Assembly (NCBI GenBank): GCA_002296225.1
Contig: DBHR01000117.1
Span: 1-7,902 of the forward strand
DNA length: 7,902 nucleotides
Direction: 5' to 3'
DNA from: Acidobacteria bacterium UBA823
Lineage (GTDB): Bacteria > Acidobacteriota > Vicinamibacteria > Vicinamibacterales > UBA823
Shown here piece by piece: positions 1 through 6,673 of this stretch (within the stretch, counting starts at the first letter, position 1; each line of letters starts with the position of its first letter). The position numbers were made by a program, and so were the translations under genes. The notes under the pieces were generated by a model. That model was not told where the DNA came from and did no database searches. It saw only the letters and a list, made by a program, of their open reading frames with translations.

Positions 1-86
1 CGCCTCGCCCGTGAGTGGGAGACTGCGCACCCACGGTGAAAGTTCCACGTGCAGCCAGGCTCTTACGGGCCGACTTCTGGCTTGCG

Positions 87-116
87 TTGAACCGTATCCG
101 CACTCTGAGATACGAT
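87..116 (+). promoter_or_regulatory. Candidate sigma70-type promoter for the + strand membrane glycosyltransferase gene
   Basis: A -35-like hexamer TTGAAC (87-92) is followed after 18 bases by a -10-like hexamer TACGAT (111-116). Each matches the consensus at 4 of 6 positions. Transcription would begin near 123 and leave a leader of about 50 bases before the ATG at 176. A second TTGACA at 153-158 matches the -35 consensus perfectly, but it lies too close to the start codon to have a usable -10. The call rests on pattern and position only. Confidence 0.4.
93..114. repeat. Inverted repeat CGTATC-N10-GATACG in the candidate promoter spacer
   Basis: CGTATC at 93-98 is the exact reverse complement of GATACG at 109-114, with a 10-base spacer. 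The repeat fills the gap between the putative -35 and -10 and covers the first bases of the -10. That is a normal place for an operator bound by a dimeric regulator. No regulator gene is visible in the window, so the role is inferred. A 6-base arm can also occur by chance. Confidence 0.35.
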
Positions 117-124
117 CCCAGTGT

Positions 125-141
125 TTCGTGAGTTGCACGAA
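125..141 (+). repeat. Stem-loop TTCGTG-AGTTG-CACGAA in the leader of the + strand gene
   Basis: Perfect 6-base arms (125-130 and 136-141) enclose a 5-base loop. The element lies just downstream of the putative -10 at 111-116, inside the predicted leader and before the AGGA ribosome-binding site. It could be a second operator half or a leader RNA hairpin. It has no T-tract, so it is not an intrinsic terminator. Confidence 0.3.
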
Positions 142-175
142 GGCAAACGTGGTTGACACCGAGTAGGACTGTTAC

Positions 176-1465
176 ATGCGTCTTTCGTTCCCATCGTCAA
201 TCCAGCGTGTTGCGTTGAGGTTTCTTGCCGGCAGCAGCCTGACCCATCTAGCTTCCATCCTTCTTGTTTTTATCCCAATCCGAGTTTTCCTCAGTCTGAG
301 AGAATTCACCCCTTCGGGGGATGGGCACGTTGTTGCCGGCCAGGGGCTCGGACAGTTCTGGTCGGGCGAGATTTCATGGACGGAGCTCATGAGTGGCCCG
401 GTGGGTGATTTCGTAGCGTACAGGACGAATCAGCTACTCTATCCAGTCCTAATTTCGTTGCAGGGCCCCATTGGCTGGGGTCTTGAGACGCACCTCATCG
501 TATTGAACACCGTTCTGGGAGCGACGCTCATCGTCGGGTCCTACTTCACGGCGTTACGCCTGTGGAACAAGACCTACGCTGTTCTCGTAGCGCTCCTGAT
601 GTGTTCCCTGACTCCTCTCTATTGGATAGCTCGGTGGGGTGTTCCCGATAATCTCTTTTACGCGATACTTCCGCTCTTTGGATTGTCCGTCATTAATTGG
701 TACCAGGAGAAGACCCGCAAGAGCCTAACAGTTATGCTCGTCGGTTTCGTCGCCTTTGCCTTCACCCGTCCGGAGGCGGTGCTGGTGATTCTCGCAGTGA
801 CATCGGTTCTGGCTTGGGACTTTCTTCGCCGCTACCGGTCGAGAAGGTTCCTGATTGGAGGGTTGTTTCTGGCAATTGTGACGGTATGTATCGCGACAAC
901 GATCATGTTGAGTTCTTCACCGCTGAAGCAGAGGTCACTTCTTTCCCGTGGCCATATCGCATGGGGGCTCTCCATGTCGTCGCGGAGCCTTCTTAACGAA
1001 GGGGCCGCGGAGTTTAACCGGATAACGGCATACTATCAACGGGTTCAGCGCGAAGCGTCTTTGAACGGTTACGACCTTTGGTATCTGATGTCGCGCGACG
1101 GTATCGAGATCATCCGCCAAGACCCATTGTGGTACGTCCTGAAGATACCGCTTCGCGGCCTGGCACTTCTCTACCCATGGACTTATCAATCGTGGAGCCC
1201 TGCACATGTGTTGTACGAAGCTGTTTACACCATGTTCATTATGACCGGTCTTGTCTTGTTGATACGCCGCGGGAGCGCCCAAATGCCGCTGCTCGTGCTG
1301 GGCGCGATCCCTTTCGCGATCTGGCTTTTCTTGAGCGTTTATGGGATCGACAACGACCTTAAACATAGAAACGGGTTCTTGGTTGGCTTAAACCTGATTG
1401 CACCGCTCGGGTTCTTCTTGGCACCGCGCTCGCAGCGTATCGGCCCGGAAAGTGATTCGGCGTGA
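176..1465 (+). CDS. Polytopic membrane glycosyltransferase-like protein (GT-C fold, PMT/ArnT-type)
   Basis: This 429-residue integral membrane protein probably transfers a sugar from a polyprenyl-phosphate donor on the outer face of the cytoplasmic membrane, as GT-C enzymes do. About ten hydrophobic segments can be seen, near residues 20-40, 105-127, 133-152, 160-175, 186-217 (probably two), 226-246, 325-337, 350-364, 370-390 and 398-416. The loop after the first segment carries Asp49 (SGDG), where GT-C enzymes place their catalytic acidic residue. TRPEA (197-201) resembles the Arg-Pro-Glu signature common in the GT39/PMT_2 group. A long soluble stretch lies at about 247-320. The ATG at 176 is preceded by AGGA (165-168) at a 7-base spacing, which supports this start. 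The gene stands alone on the + strand and converges on the sugar-tailoring operon, so it probably belongs to the same glycan locus. The length is modest for the group, which often has a large C-terminal domain. Donor and acceptor cannot be told. An oligosaccharide polymerase or a membrane protein of unknown function are weaker alternatives. Confidence 0.7.
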   Translation: MRLSFPSSIQRVALRFLAGSSLTHLASILLVFIPIRVFLSLREFTPSGDGHVVAGQGLGQFWSGEISWTELMSGPVGDFVAYRTNQLLYPVLISLQGPIGWGLETHLIVLNTVLGATLIVGSYFTALRLWNKTYAVLVALLMCSLTPLYWIARWGVPDNLFYAILPLFGLSVINWYQEKTRKSLTVMLVGFVAFAFTRPEAVLVILAVTSVLAWDFLRRYRSRRFLIGGLFLAIVTVCIATTIMLSSSPLKQRSLLSRGHIAWGLSMSSRSLLNEGAAEFNRITAYYQRVQREASLNGYDLWYLMSRDGIEIIRQDPLWYVLKIPLRGLALLYPWTYQSWSPAHVLYEAVYTMFIMTGLVLLIRRGSAQMPLLVLGAIPFAIWLFLSVYGIDNDLKHRNGFLVGLNLIAPLGFFLAPRSQRIGPESDSA

Positions 1466-1652
1466 TGGCGCCACCTGACTCGTCCAGGGTCTGACGGAAA
1501 ACGAAATAGCGGCAGCAGGGATCAGCCTTCGAAGGGGCCACAAGCTGGACGTCGTCCTCGAGCGAAGTGCCACGAAAGACGGGTGCACTCGACCATCCGG
1601 GTGAAGTAACAGAGTCGTTCCGTTCCAGTGTTAGGCTGACGTCTCAGATGTC
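1466..1652. other. Convergent intergenic region without a recognisable terminator
   Basis: These 187 bases separate the ends of the convergent + strand gene and - strand operon. I see no GC-rich stem followed by a T-run on either strand. Small palindromes are present: TGGCGCCA (1466-1473, directly after the TGA of the + strand gene), CCTTCGAAGG (1526-1535), GGACGTCGTCC (1547-1557) and a 15-base near-palindrome at 1638-1652. No reading frame here looks like a gene. Confidence 0.5.
1638..1652. repeat. Near-palindrome directly after the methyltransferase stop codon
   Basis: GACGTCT (1638-1644) and AGATGTC (1646-1652) are inverted repeats with one mismatch, which is a G-U pair in one transcript direction. 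They meet at a single central base and abut the TAA of the C-methyltransferase gene at 1655-1653. The position is right for a 3' end hairpin, but no U-tract follows on the - strand, so an intrinsic terminator is not supported. Confidence 0.25.
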
Positions 1653-2924
1653 TTACACAATCGTTATGGATGGCAACGGCACGATGAATTTTCCCAAGTA
1701 ACCTTTCTGGCGCAGCTTGGGTATGAGTTCGTCGGCGATGTGCCAAGAGAACAGCAGGGCGTATTCGGGTTGCTCGGCAACCAATTTCCTTTCCTCCAAT
1801 ACCGGGATCAGTGTTCCTGGCATCATCTTGCCGATTTTGTAGGAGCCTTCGATCTCCATCACACAGTCGATGATCGAATCATCGAGGCCGACATAGTTCA
1901 CTAGCGTACTGGCTCGAGAGGGAGCACCGATTCCATAGACCCTTTCGCCCTTACTGCGGATGTCCTTCAATAACGCCATTAGGTCGAGCTTGCTCTGCGA
2001 TGCGCGACTCCGGAAGTCCATGAAGCGCTCCCAGGTGAGTTGCTGTTCTTCCACCGCCAGAAGTTCCGCGACTGAGCGTTCTACGGCCTTTTGTCCCTTT
2101 CTCGCGGCGTACACGCGGACCGATCCTCCGTGCGTAGGAATTCTCTTAGCATGGATGACTTCCAAGCCGTGCATCTCCAGGAGGTATTTCAGACTTTGCA
2201 CCGAGTAATACCTCAGGTGCTCATGGTAAATCGTGTCGTACTGGAGTTTCTCGATAAGTGGCAGTAGATAGTGCGACTCCGAGATAAAGATGCCGTCGTG
2301 ATCCAGCATTGTCAGGATGGACTTGACGATGTCGTGCACGTGCTCGGTGTGAGCGAAAACGTTCGTGGCGGTGACGACCTTGCAGCGCCCGCGCTGCCTC
2401 ACCACCTCGTGGGCTGCCTTGGGCCCAAAGAAGTCGTTGATGGTGTCGATTCCGTGGCCAAGCGCGATGCGGTAGGTATCGGTTGGCTCGACTCCGCACA
2501 CACGGTGGCCGGCTGTGTGGAAGTTCGACAGCAGGGTGCCGTCATTTGACCCCACGTCCACGACCAGGTCCTCACGAGTGATTGGGTAGAGCCGCATCAC
2601 TTCCTGGTACAGTTCGGCGAAGTTCTCGACCAATATTCGCGTCGTCCCACTCGTGTAGGCGTAATGAGGTGGGAAGAGTACGGCCGGGTCCACGATGAGG
2701 CCGAGTTGCACCAGCTTGCTTTGCGGGCAGTAGAGCAACTCGGCAGGATAGGCGGCCTGTTCGGTCGGTCTTGTTCCAATGGGCGCCATCGTGTTTACAG
2801 GAGGAAGAAACCCGACGAAGAGAATGGATCGAAGATCTCGGGAACCACTCACTTGGCATCGGTCGACTAGAACGCTACCACCCGACCCAGCTGCCAAAGC
2901 GATGGTGTCAACGGGTTCAGACAT
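1653..2924 (-). CDS. SAM-dependent sugar C-methyltransferase (TylCIII/NovU/TcaB9 type) with altered zinc-binding cysteines
   Basis: The predicted 423-residue enzyme would methylate a ring carbon, classically C3 of a dTDP-4-keto-6-deoxyhexose, in the cytoplasm. It has the three-part family layout. An N-terminal putative zinc-binding domain spans about 20-100. The SAM-binding Rossmann domain has motif VVDVGSNDGTLL (122-133, Gly-rich loop) and then VEP (145-147). The family tract YHEH (233-236) supplies the Tyr/Glu/His residues implicated in catalysis in TcaB9. A C-terminal nucleotide-binding-like domain runs from about 325 (VYGIGAPSRAST). Total length is usual for the family. The two zinc CxxC pairs read C23-QV-S26 and C66-PQ-S69, so the second cysteine of each is serine. 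I chose the ATG at 2924 over a GTG at 2951 because the extra nine residues look unlike homologous N termini and the GTG has no well-spaced ribosome-binding site. The ATG itself has only a weak one. This is the last gene of the - strand operon, 47 bases after the SDR gene. The exact substrate is unknown. Confidence 0.85.
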   Translation of the reverse strand: MSEPVDTIALAAGSGGSVLVDRCQVSGSRDLRSILFVGFLPPVNTMAPIGTRPTEQAAYPAELLYCPQSKLVQLGLIVDPAVLFPPHYAYTSGTTRILVENFAELYQEVMRLYPITREDLVVDVGSNDGTLLSNFHTAGHRVCGVEPTDTYRIALGHGIDTINDFFGPKAAHEVVRQRGRCKVVTATNVFAHTEHVHDIVKSILTMLDHDGIFISESHYLLPLIEKLQYDTIYHEHLRYYSVQSLKYLLEMHGLEVIHAKRIPTHGGSVRVYAARKGQKAVERSVAELLAVEEQQLTWERFMDFRSRASQSKLDLMALLKDIRSKGERVYGIGAPSRASTLVNYVGLDDSIIDCVMEIEGSYKIGKMMPGTLIPVLEERKLVAEQPEYALLFSWHIADELIPKLRQKGYLGKFIVPLPSITIV

Positions 2925-2971
2925 TGTTGTCTCTTGACCTAGGAGTAGCACGGCTCACTCGGTACCCCATT

Positions 2972-3952
2972 TCAATCGATTGTATTCTGTAAGTACCACG
3001 TGGCGGTACGTTGCACGCCTTCCTCTAGTGATACTGCTGGTTCGAAGCCTAGGCGTCTTAGCTTCTGAATGTCCGGGCACCGCCGGGGCGTGCTCCCGGC
3101 GAGTCGTTGCCCAGGCGCAATTGAGATTTCCCGGCCGCACGACTTCGCCACAAGGTGGGCGAGCTCGCGGATAGACACTTCGCGGTCCGTACCGATGTGA
3201 TAGATATCCAAGTGCTCACCGTGTTCGATGACGTGCAGAAGCGCCCGGACGAAATCGTCGATATAGATGAACGCCCGCGTCTCTTCCCCGGTGCCTTGAA
3301 TGTTAAAAGTCAGGGCGCCGTCCGGCTGCTGTGTGGAACACTCTTTCATGCGAAACACGAACTGAGGAATGACATGCTCACCCCCCATGTTCGGGCCGTA
3401 GACGTTATGAGGTCGGACAATGAGCGTGCGGTCGAAGAATTTCCTGCCGTAGTTCACTGCCAGCAGTTCGCTGATGATCTTGCCACCGCCGTATGAGAAC
3501 CGAGGATTTAACACGTCCGGGACCGTGAGCGGCGTGGTTTCACTGGTTGGAATGACCGGTGGGAGCTGGTAGACCTCCGAACTTGAGACGAGGAGCAAAT
3601 CTTTTACATTTTCAGCCACACAGGCGTCCAGGACGTTCATCATTCCCTTAACCGCTACCTCCAGGACCAGTTCCGGTCTGTCATAGAAGAACTCCGTTCC
3701 GTTGATATACGCCAGATGATAAATGCACTCCATTCCACGCACGGCTTTTCGGACGACGTCGGGGTCACGAATGTCTCCGGTGATTCGTTCCACATCGTTC
3801 TGTGCTCTTTCCAGTGTCCGAAGGCCTCGCGAATCGTTATCGAGCGACCGAATCTCAGCGCCCGCCGCCAAAAGTCCCTTGACCAACGCGCTCCCGATGA
3901 ATCCTGTGCCTCCGGTGACCAGGATTTTCTTACCTCTGAGATAATTCTTCAT
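2972..3952 (-). CDS. NAD-dependent nucleotide-sugar epimerase/dehydratase (extended SDR family)
   Basis: The predicted 326-residue cytoplasmic enzyme oxidises and re-reduces a nucleotide sugar with bound NAD, either epimerising it or dehydrating it to a 4-keto-6-deoxy sugar. The NAD-binding glycine motif GGTGFIG is at 14-20, and Asp38 (SLDND) ends beta-2, indicating NAD rather than NADP. SSSEVY (123-128) holds the catalytic Ser region, and the YxxxK pair is Tyr154/Lys158 (YGGGK). RPHNVYGP (180-187) and the region around 286-300 (TPRRCPDIQKLRRLG) are the usual substrate-side elements. The length is normal for UDP-glucose 4-epimerase-like SDRs. An open frame extends upstream to 4105, but those 51 extra residues lie inside the GT2 gene and contain no ATG-encoded Met. 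The GTGGxG fold also starts right after the ATG at 3952, so I start there, 23 bases after the GT2 stop. The ribosome-binding site is weak. The reaction (4-epimerase, 4,6-dehydratase or other) cannot be decided by reading. Confidence 0.85.
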   Translation of the reverse strand: MKNYLRGKKILVTGGTGFIGSALVKGLLAAGAEIRSLDNDSRGLRTLERAQNDVERITGDIRDPDVVRKAVRGMECIYHLAYINGTEFFYDRPELVLEVAVKGMMNVLDACVAENVKDLLLVSSSEVYQLPPVIPTSETTPLTVPDVLNPRFSYGGGKIISELLAVNYGRKFFDRTLIVRPHNVYGPNMGGEHVIPQFVFRMKECSTQQPDGALTFNIQGTGEETRAFIYIDDFVRALLHVIEHGEHLDIYHIGTDREVSIRELAHLVAKSCGREISIAPGQRLAGSTPRRCPDIQKLRRLGFEPAVSLEEGVQRTATWYLQNTID

Positions 3953-3975
3953 TAGGTGTGGGAACCGAGATGGCT

Positions 3976-4782
3976 TCACCGTGTGGCTTTTCCGCCAACG
4001 GCCGTCGATGCCGGAACCCGCACGAGGACGCTGCCCTTGTACGGACGACTCATTCTCAACTGTTTCAGTCCCCAAAAAAACCAACGAAGGTATTCGACCG
4101 TCCACGGTAAAACACGGAACGTCGATCTGCCCCCGTAGAGTCGATCGATCGAGATGATCGGAACTTCACCTAGAACCAAGCCCATGAGCTGCGCCTTGAT
4201 TGCTAGTTCGAACGCGACAGACCAGCCTACGGGTCGTGACTCAAATCGCAGTGTTTCAAACTGGTTACGCCGGAACATTTTGATACCGGTCGTGCAGTCG
4301 GTGAGCTTGGAGCCGGCCATCCAGTGAAACAGCGCGTTCGCTGTTCGCGACAGCACACCACCAAAAACGGAACCACCGAGGCGCCTGCCGCCATGTGCGT
4401 AGCGTGTGCAACTGACGAATTCACATCCCTGGTCCATCAATGCAAGCATGTCCTCGACCACCAGGAGAGGGCCAACTTCATCTGCGGCAAACACCAGCAC
4501 ATACTCACCGGCCGCGGCCGCTATTCCCGTACGGATTGCGTTGACGACTCCCTGACCGTGTGTGTTATGCACGGCGCGCACTGGTAGCTCGGACGATAGT
4601 TCCGAGACCACGTCGAGACTGTCGTCGTCCGGTTCATCGTGCACGACGACCACTTCGTGAGGCACCTCGACGAACACGCGCAACATTTTTAGCATGATGC
4701 GTAGATTGACGCCCTCGTTCCTGACCGGCACTAAAATCGTCAGTATGCAAGCAGAGTCGTTGGCTGATACCGTGTTGGTCAT
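3976..4782 (-). CDS. Family 2 glycosyltransferase, polyprenol-phosphate-sugar synthase-like (DPM1-type)
   Basis: The 268-residue GT-A fold enzyme probably transfers a sugar from an NDP-sugar to a polyprenyl phosphate at the inner face of the membrane. The N terminus has the family motif LVPVRNEGVNL (17-27). The first nucleotide-binding acidic cluster follows (VVVHDEPDDDS, 45-55), then the GxxxAxxxGxxxA-like helix (GVVNAIRTGIAAAAGEY, 78-94). The metal-binding DxD position reads AADE (99-102) rather than DAD or DTD. The downstream motif TDCTTGIKMFRR (161-172) and the ExP...DR..G.S region (206-220) match DPM1-like enzymes. A hydrophobic, aromatic C-terminal segment (230-241) may touch the membrane; there are no clear C-terminal TM helices. 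The start ATG at 4782 is 11 bases after the aminotransferase stop and lacks a Shine-Dalgarno sequence, so translational coupling is likely. The product could feed the GT-C membrane protein encoded at 176-1465. Donor sugar unknown. Confidence 0.82.
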   Translation of the reverse strand: MTNTVSANDSACILTILVPVRNEGVNLRIMLKMLRVFVEVPHEVVVVHDEPDDDSLDVVSELSSELPVRAVHNTHGQGVVNAIRTGIAAAAGEYVLVFAADEVGPLLVVEDMLALMDQGCEFVSCTRYAHGGRRLGGSVFGGVLSRTANALFHWMAGSKLTDCTTGIKMFRRNQFETLRFESRPVGWSVAFELAIKAQLMGLVLGEVPIISIDRLYGGRSTFRVLPWTVEYLRWFFWGLKQLRMSRPYKGSVLVRVPASTAVGGKATR

Positions 4783-4793
4783 GGCGGTCGTGA

Positions 4794-5906
4794 TTAGGTC
4801 CCGTTGCGCAGATCAACGAACTCGCGAACCGCGCCGATCACCGCGTCCACGTCAGTGTCAGATAGAGTGAAAGCTGACGGCAACCACAACGCACGTGGTG
4901 CTGCCCAGATGCTCCCTGGGAACTCTTCGTCGGAGCAGCGATATGGTGGCTGCGTGTGCAGTGGTGCCCAGAAACGTCGGCAGTGCATGCGTCGATCTCC
5001 GAGCAAGCGATCGAGTTCCTGCCGGCGTTCGACGATAGCGTCGACCCACAGTGGCACTTCACCACTGTCGATGTCGAATCCTGGAAGGCGGACTCCGGGG
5101 GCGCCAGCCAGGCCTCGGGCATACTGCGCGTAAGTGCGTTTCTGCCTGGCAAGACGCTCTGTCAGGTACTCCAGTTGCCCCAGGCCTATAGCTGAGTGCA
5201 GGTTTGTCAGCTTGAAGTTGAATCCCACTGATGGGTGTGGGTCATCGCCCCCGGTGCCGCGCACTGGGCGTCCCTGATCCTTCAGCTCACGCAGACGGAG
5301 GTGGAGTCCCTCGTCGTCAGTCAGGACCATTCCACCCTGGCCAGTCATAATTGTCTTGTTCGGAGAGAACGACAGGCAACCGGCGATACCGATGGTTCCC
5401 AGCGCCCGTCCATCATGGAAAGATGCAAATGCCTCGGCAGCGTCCTCAACGACCGCTAATCCATGTTCCTTCGCAATCGCCACGATGGCCGGAAGGTCGG
5501 CAGAGCGACCGCTGATGTGTACCGGTATCACGGCACGCGTGTCTGCTGTGATTGCCTTCTCGAAAGCCTCTGGGCTAATCGTAAGTGTTGCGGGATCGAT
5601 ATCCACGAGCACCGGTGTCGCACCAGTTAGCGTCACCGCGTTGGCCGTTGCGATAAAGGTTAAATCGGGAACGACCACCTCGTCGCCGTGCCCTATTCCG
5701 AGTGCCGCTAATGCAAGAAAAAGTGCCGAAGTGCCATTGGTCACGCCGACGGCGTACGTCGCGCCCACTAACTTTGCGATCTCTTGCTCGAATTGTGTTG
5801 TAACGTCGCCGTCGTTCAGATAGTTGCTCTCAAGGACGTCACGGAGGTTCGCATATTCGTTCTGACCGACCTGTGGAGTCCACCAGGGGATATCGTGCTC
5901 ACTCAT
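4794..5906 (-). CDS. PLP-dependent sugar aminotransferase (DegT/DnrJ/EryC1/StrS family), perosamine-synthase-like
   Basis: The predicted 370-residue enzyme would convert an NDP-4-keto-sugar to an NDP-4-amino-sugar, with glutamate as the usual amino donor. PLP-site features are in order. NGTSAL (57-62) contacts the cofactor phosphate. Asp155 in VEDAAEA pairs with the pyridine nitrogen. The Schiff-base lysine is Lys184 in SFSPNKTIMTGQGGM. The partner-subunit and substrate region FNFKLTNLHSAIGLGQLE lies at 229-246. The NKTxxTGxGG form is typical of GDP-perosamine synthase and related 4-aminotransferases, not of WbpE-type 3-aminotransferases. Length fits the family. An open frame continues 58 residues upstream, but only inside the formyltransferase gene. 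The ATG at 5906 gives the normal family N terminus (IPWWTPQVGQNE) and has an SD-like GGGGTGAG at 5915-5908. Start and upstream stop overlap in ATGAGTGA, so translation is probably coupled to the formyltransferase. The substrate is inferred, not proven. Confidence 0.88.
   Translation of the reverse strand: MSEHDIPWWTPQVGQNEYANLRDVLESNYLNDGDVTTQFEQEIAKLVGATYAVGVTNGTSALFLALAALGIGHGDEVVVPDLTFIATANAVTLTGATPVLVDIDPATLTISPEAFEKAITADTRAVIPVHISGRSADLPAIVAIAKEHGLAVVEDAAEAFASFHDGRALGTIGIAGCLSFSPNKTIMTGQGGMVLTDDEGLHLRLRELKDQGRPVRGTGGDDPHPSVGFNFKLTNLHSAIGLGQLEYLTERLARQKRTYAQYARGLAGAPGVRLPGFDIDSGEVPLWVDAIVERRQELDRLLGDRRMHCRRFWAPLHTQPPYRCSDEEFPGSIWAAPRALWLPSAFTLSDTDVDAVIGAVREFVDLRNGT
5899..5906 (-). promoter_or_regulatory. 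8-base stop/start overlap ATGAGTGA coupling formyltransferase and aminotransferase
   Basis: On the - strand the aminotransferase ATG (5906-5904) precedes the formyltransferase TGA (5901-5899) within ATGAGTGA. This arrangement usually couples translation of the two proteins and favours similar amounts of each. It fits consecutive steps on one sugar. Confidence 0.7.
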
Positions 5907-6666
5907 GCTCACCCCGGGTTGACTCAGTGCCTCTATTCGGCGGGCGGAGTGATGAGAGCGCACTTGGGCTTTCGCTGGAATCGAAACTTCGTGGTAGCTC
6001 AACCCGAACACCGTCGATCTCGAAGAAGGGACCAGGAAACTTCGGGTGGCGTAGGGCCCGAACCTTTCGTGCGATTTCATCAGGCGGATCGGTGCGGGAT
6101 AGGGTCATCCACTGATCGAATTCCGCGCGTGTTAGAGCCGCCCGCTCCCAACAATCGCCAGAAGGGACGGCGTGGCCAGCAACTTCGAGCTCCTGGCAGA
6201 CGTCAAAGAATAGCTCGAGTGTGGCTCTACGTGCGCGATTGGACAGGGTGGCACAGGTGTCGTCAGGGTGCACTGGAAACCGGACAACCCGAACGATTTC
6301 CCCCGCGTCAATCTTATTTGTCATGCGATGCGCGGTTGCGCCAAACGTCTTGTCGCCGCGATACAACGCATAGCTAGCGGAACCGATGCCCGGCCACGCT
6401 GGAGGCGCGGGATGAAAGTTGATCGCCTCACGCCGAACACCACGCAAGACCGACGGCGGCACGTACATTGGCGCCAAGTAGTTGAATAGCACGTCAACCT
6501 TACCGCGCGCGATCGCTGCGGCTGCGGCTTGGGGGAACTGTCGCTCATCGCGGGAATGTCTACTTGCGTGTTGAACGTCAAACCGTGCCCTAGCGAACGT
6601 TTCGGCGGTATCGGCCAGGTCTGAGCGGTCACCCATCAACAGCACGCACCCGTATCTATTGGACAT
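5899..6666 (-). CDS. Sugar N-formyltransferase-like protein (formyltetrahydrofolate-dependent, Fmt superfamily)
   Basis: The predicted 255-residue cytoplasmic enzyme probably moves a formyl group from N10-formyltetrahydrofolate to the amino group of an NDP-amino-sugar. The catalytic triad of the superfamily is intact: Asn83 and His85 in INFHPAPP (82-89) and Asp120 in IDAGE (119-123). The upstream strand VLFNYLAPMYVP (59-70) and the WPGIGSASYALYRG stretch (91-104) match the folate-binding core. The C-terminal part (about 180-225) resembles the small accessory region of sugar formyltransferases. At about 255 residues it lacks the extended OB-fold domain of methionyl-tRNA formyltransferase, and its length is close to that of the Brucella perosamine formyltransferase WbkC. 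That makes a sugar substrate more likely than tRNA. The ATG at 6666 follows AGGTG (6678-6674) at a 7-base spacing. An in-frame upstream start at 6702 would overlap the dehydrogenase gene and has no comparable site. The last ~30 residues are Ser/Pro/Arg-rich and look unstructured. The overlapping aminotransferase gene supplies a plausible amino-sugar. Confidence 0.8.
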   Translation of the reverse strand: MSNRYGCVLLMGDRSDLADTAETFARARFDVQHASRHSRDERQFPQAAAAAIARGKVDVLFNYLAPMYVPPSVLRGVRREAINFHPAPPAWPGIGSASYALYRGDKTFGATAHRMTNKIDAGEIVRVVRFPVHPDDTCATLSNRARRATLELFFDVCQELEVAGHAVPSGDCWERAALTRAEFDQWMTLSRTDPPDEIARKVRALRHPKFPGPFFEIDGVRVELPRSFDSSESPSALSSLRPPNRGTESTRGEHE

Positions 6667-6673
6667 CGCACTA

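Noticed and set aside
23..54. Possible stem CTGCGC/GTGCAG near the left edge, as the terminator of an upstream gene
   Set aside because: It needs a wobble pair and a 20-base loop, has no T-run, and no upstream coding end can be identified in the window.
153..158. TTGACA, a perfect -35 hexamer match
   Set aside because: The matching -10 would fall on or after the start codon at 176 (no TATAAT-like sequence there), so it is probably fortuitous.
3953..4105. N-terminal extension of the SDR protein by 51 residues
   Set aside because: It would lie within the 3' end of the GT2 gene, its composition is unlike an SDR N terminus, and the ATG at 3952 sits directly before the NAD-binding fold.
5907..6080. 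N-terminal extension of the aminotransferase by 58 residues
   Set aside because: It lies inside the formyltransferase gene, while the ATG at 5906 has a nearby SD-like sequence and gives the usual family N terminus.
5784..6377. A 197-codon open frame on the + strand opposite the aminotransferase and formyltransferase genes
   Set aside because: It is antisense to two well-supported enzymes, its translation is rich in Arg, Pro and Gly with no recognisable motif, and it looks like a shadow of GC-rich codon use.
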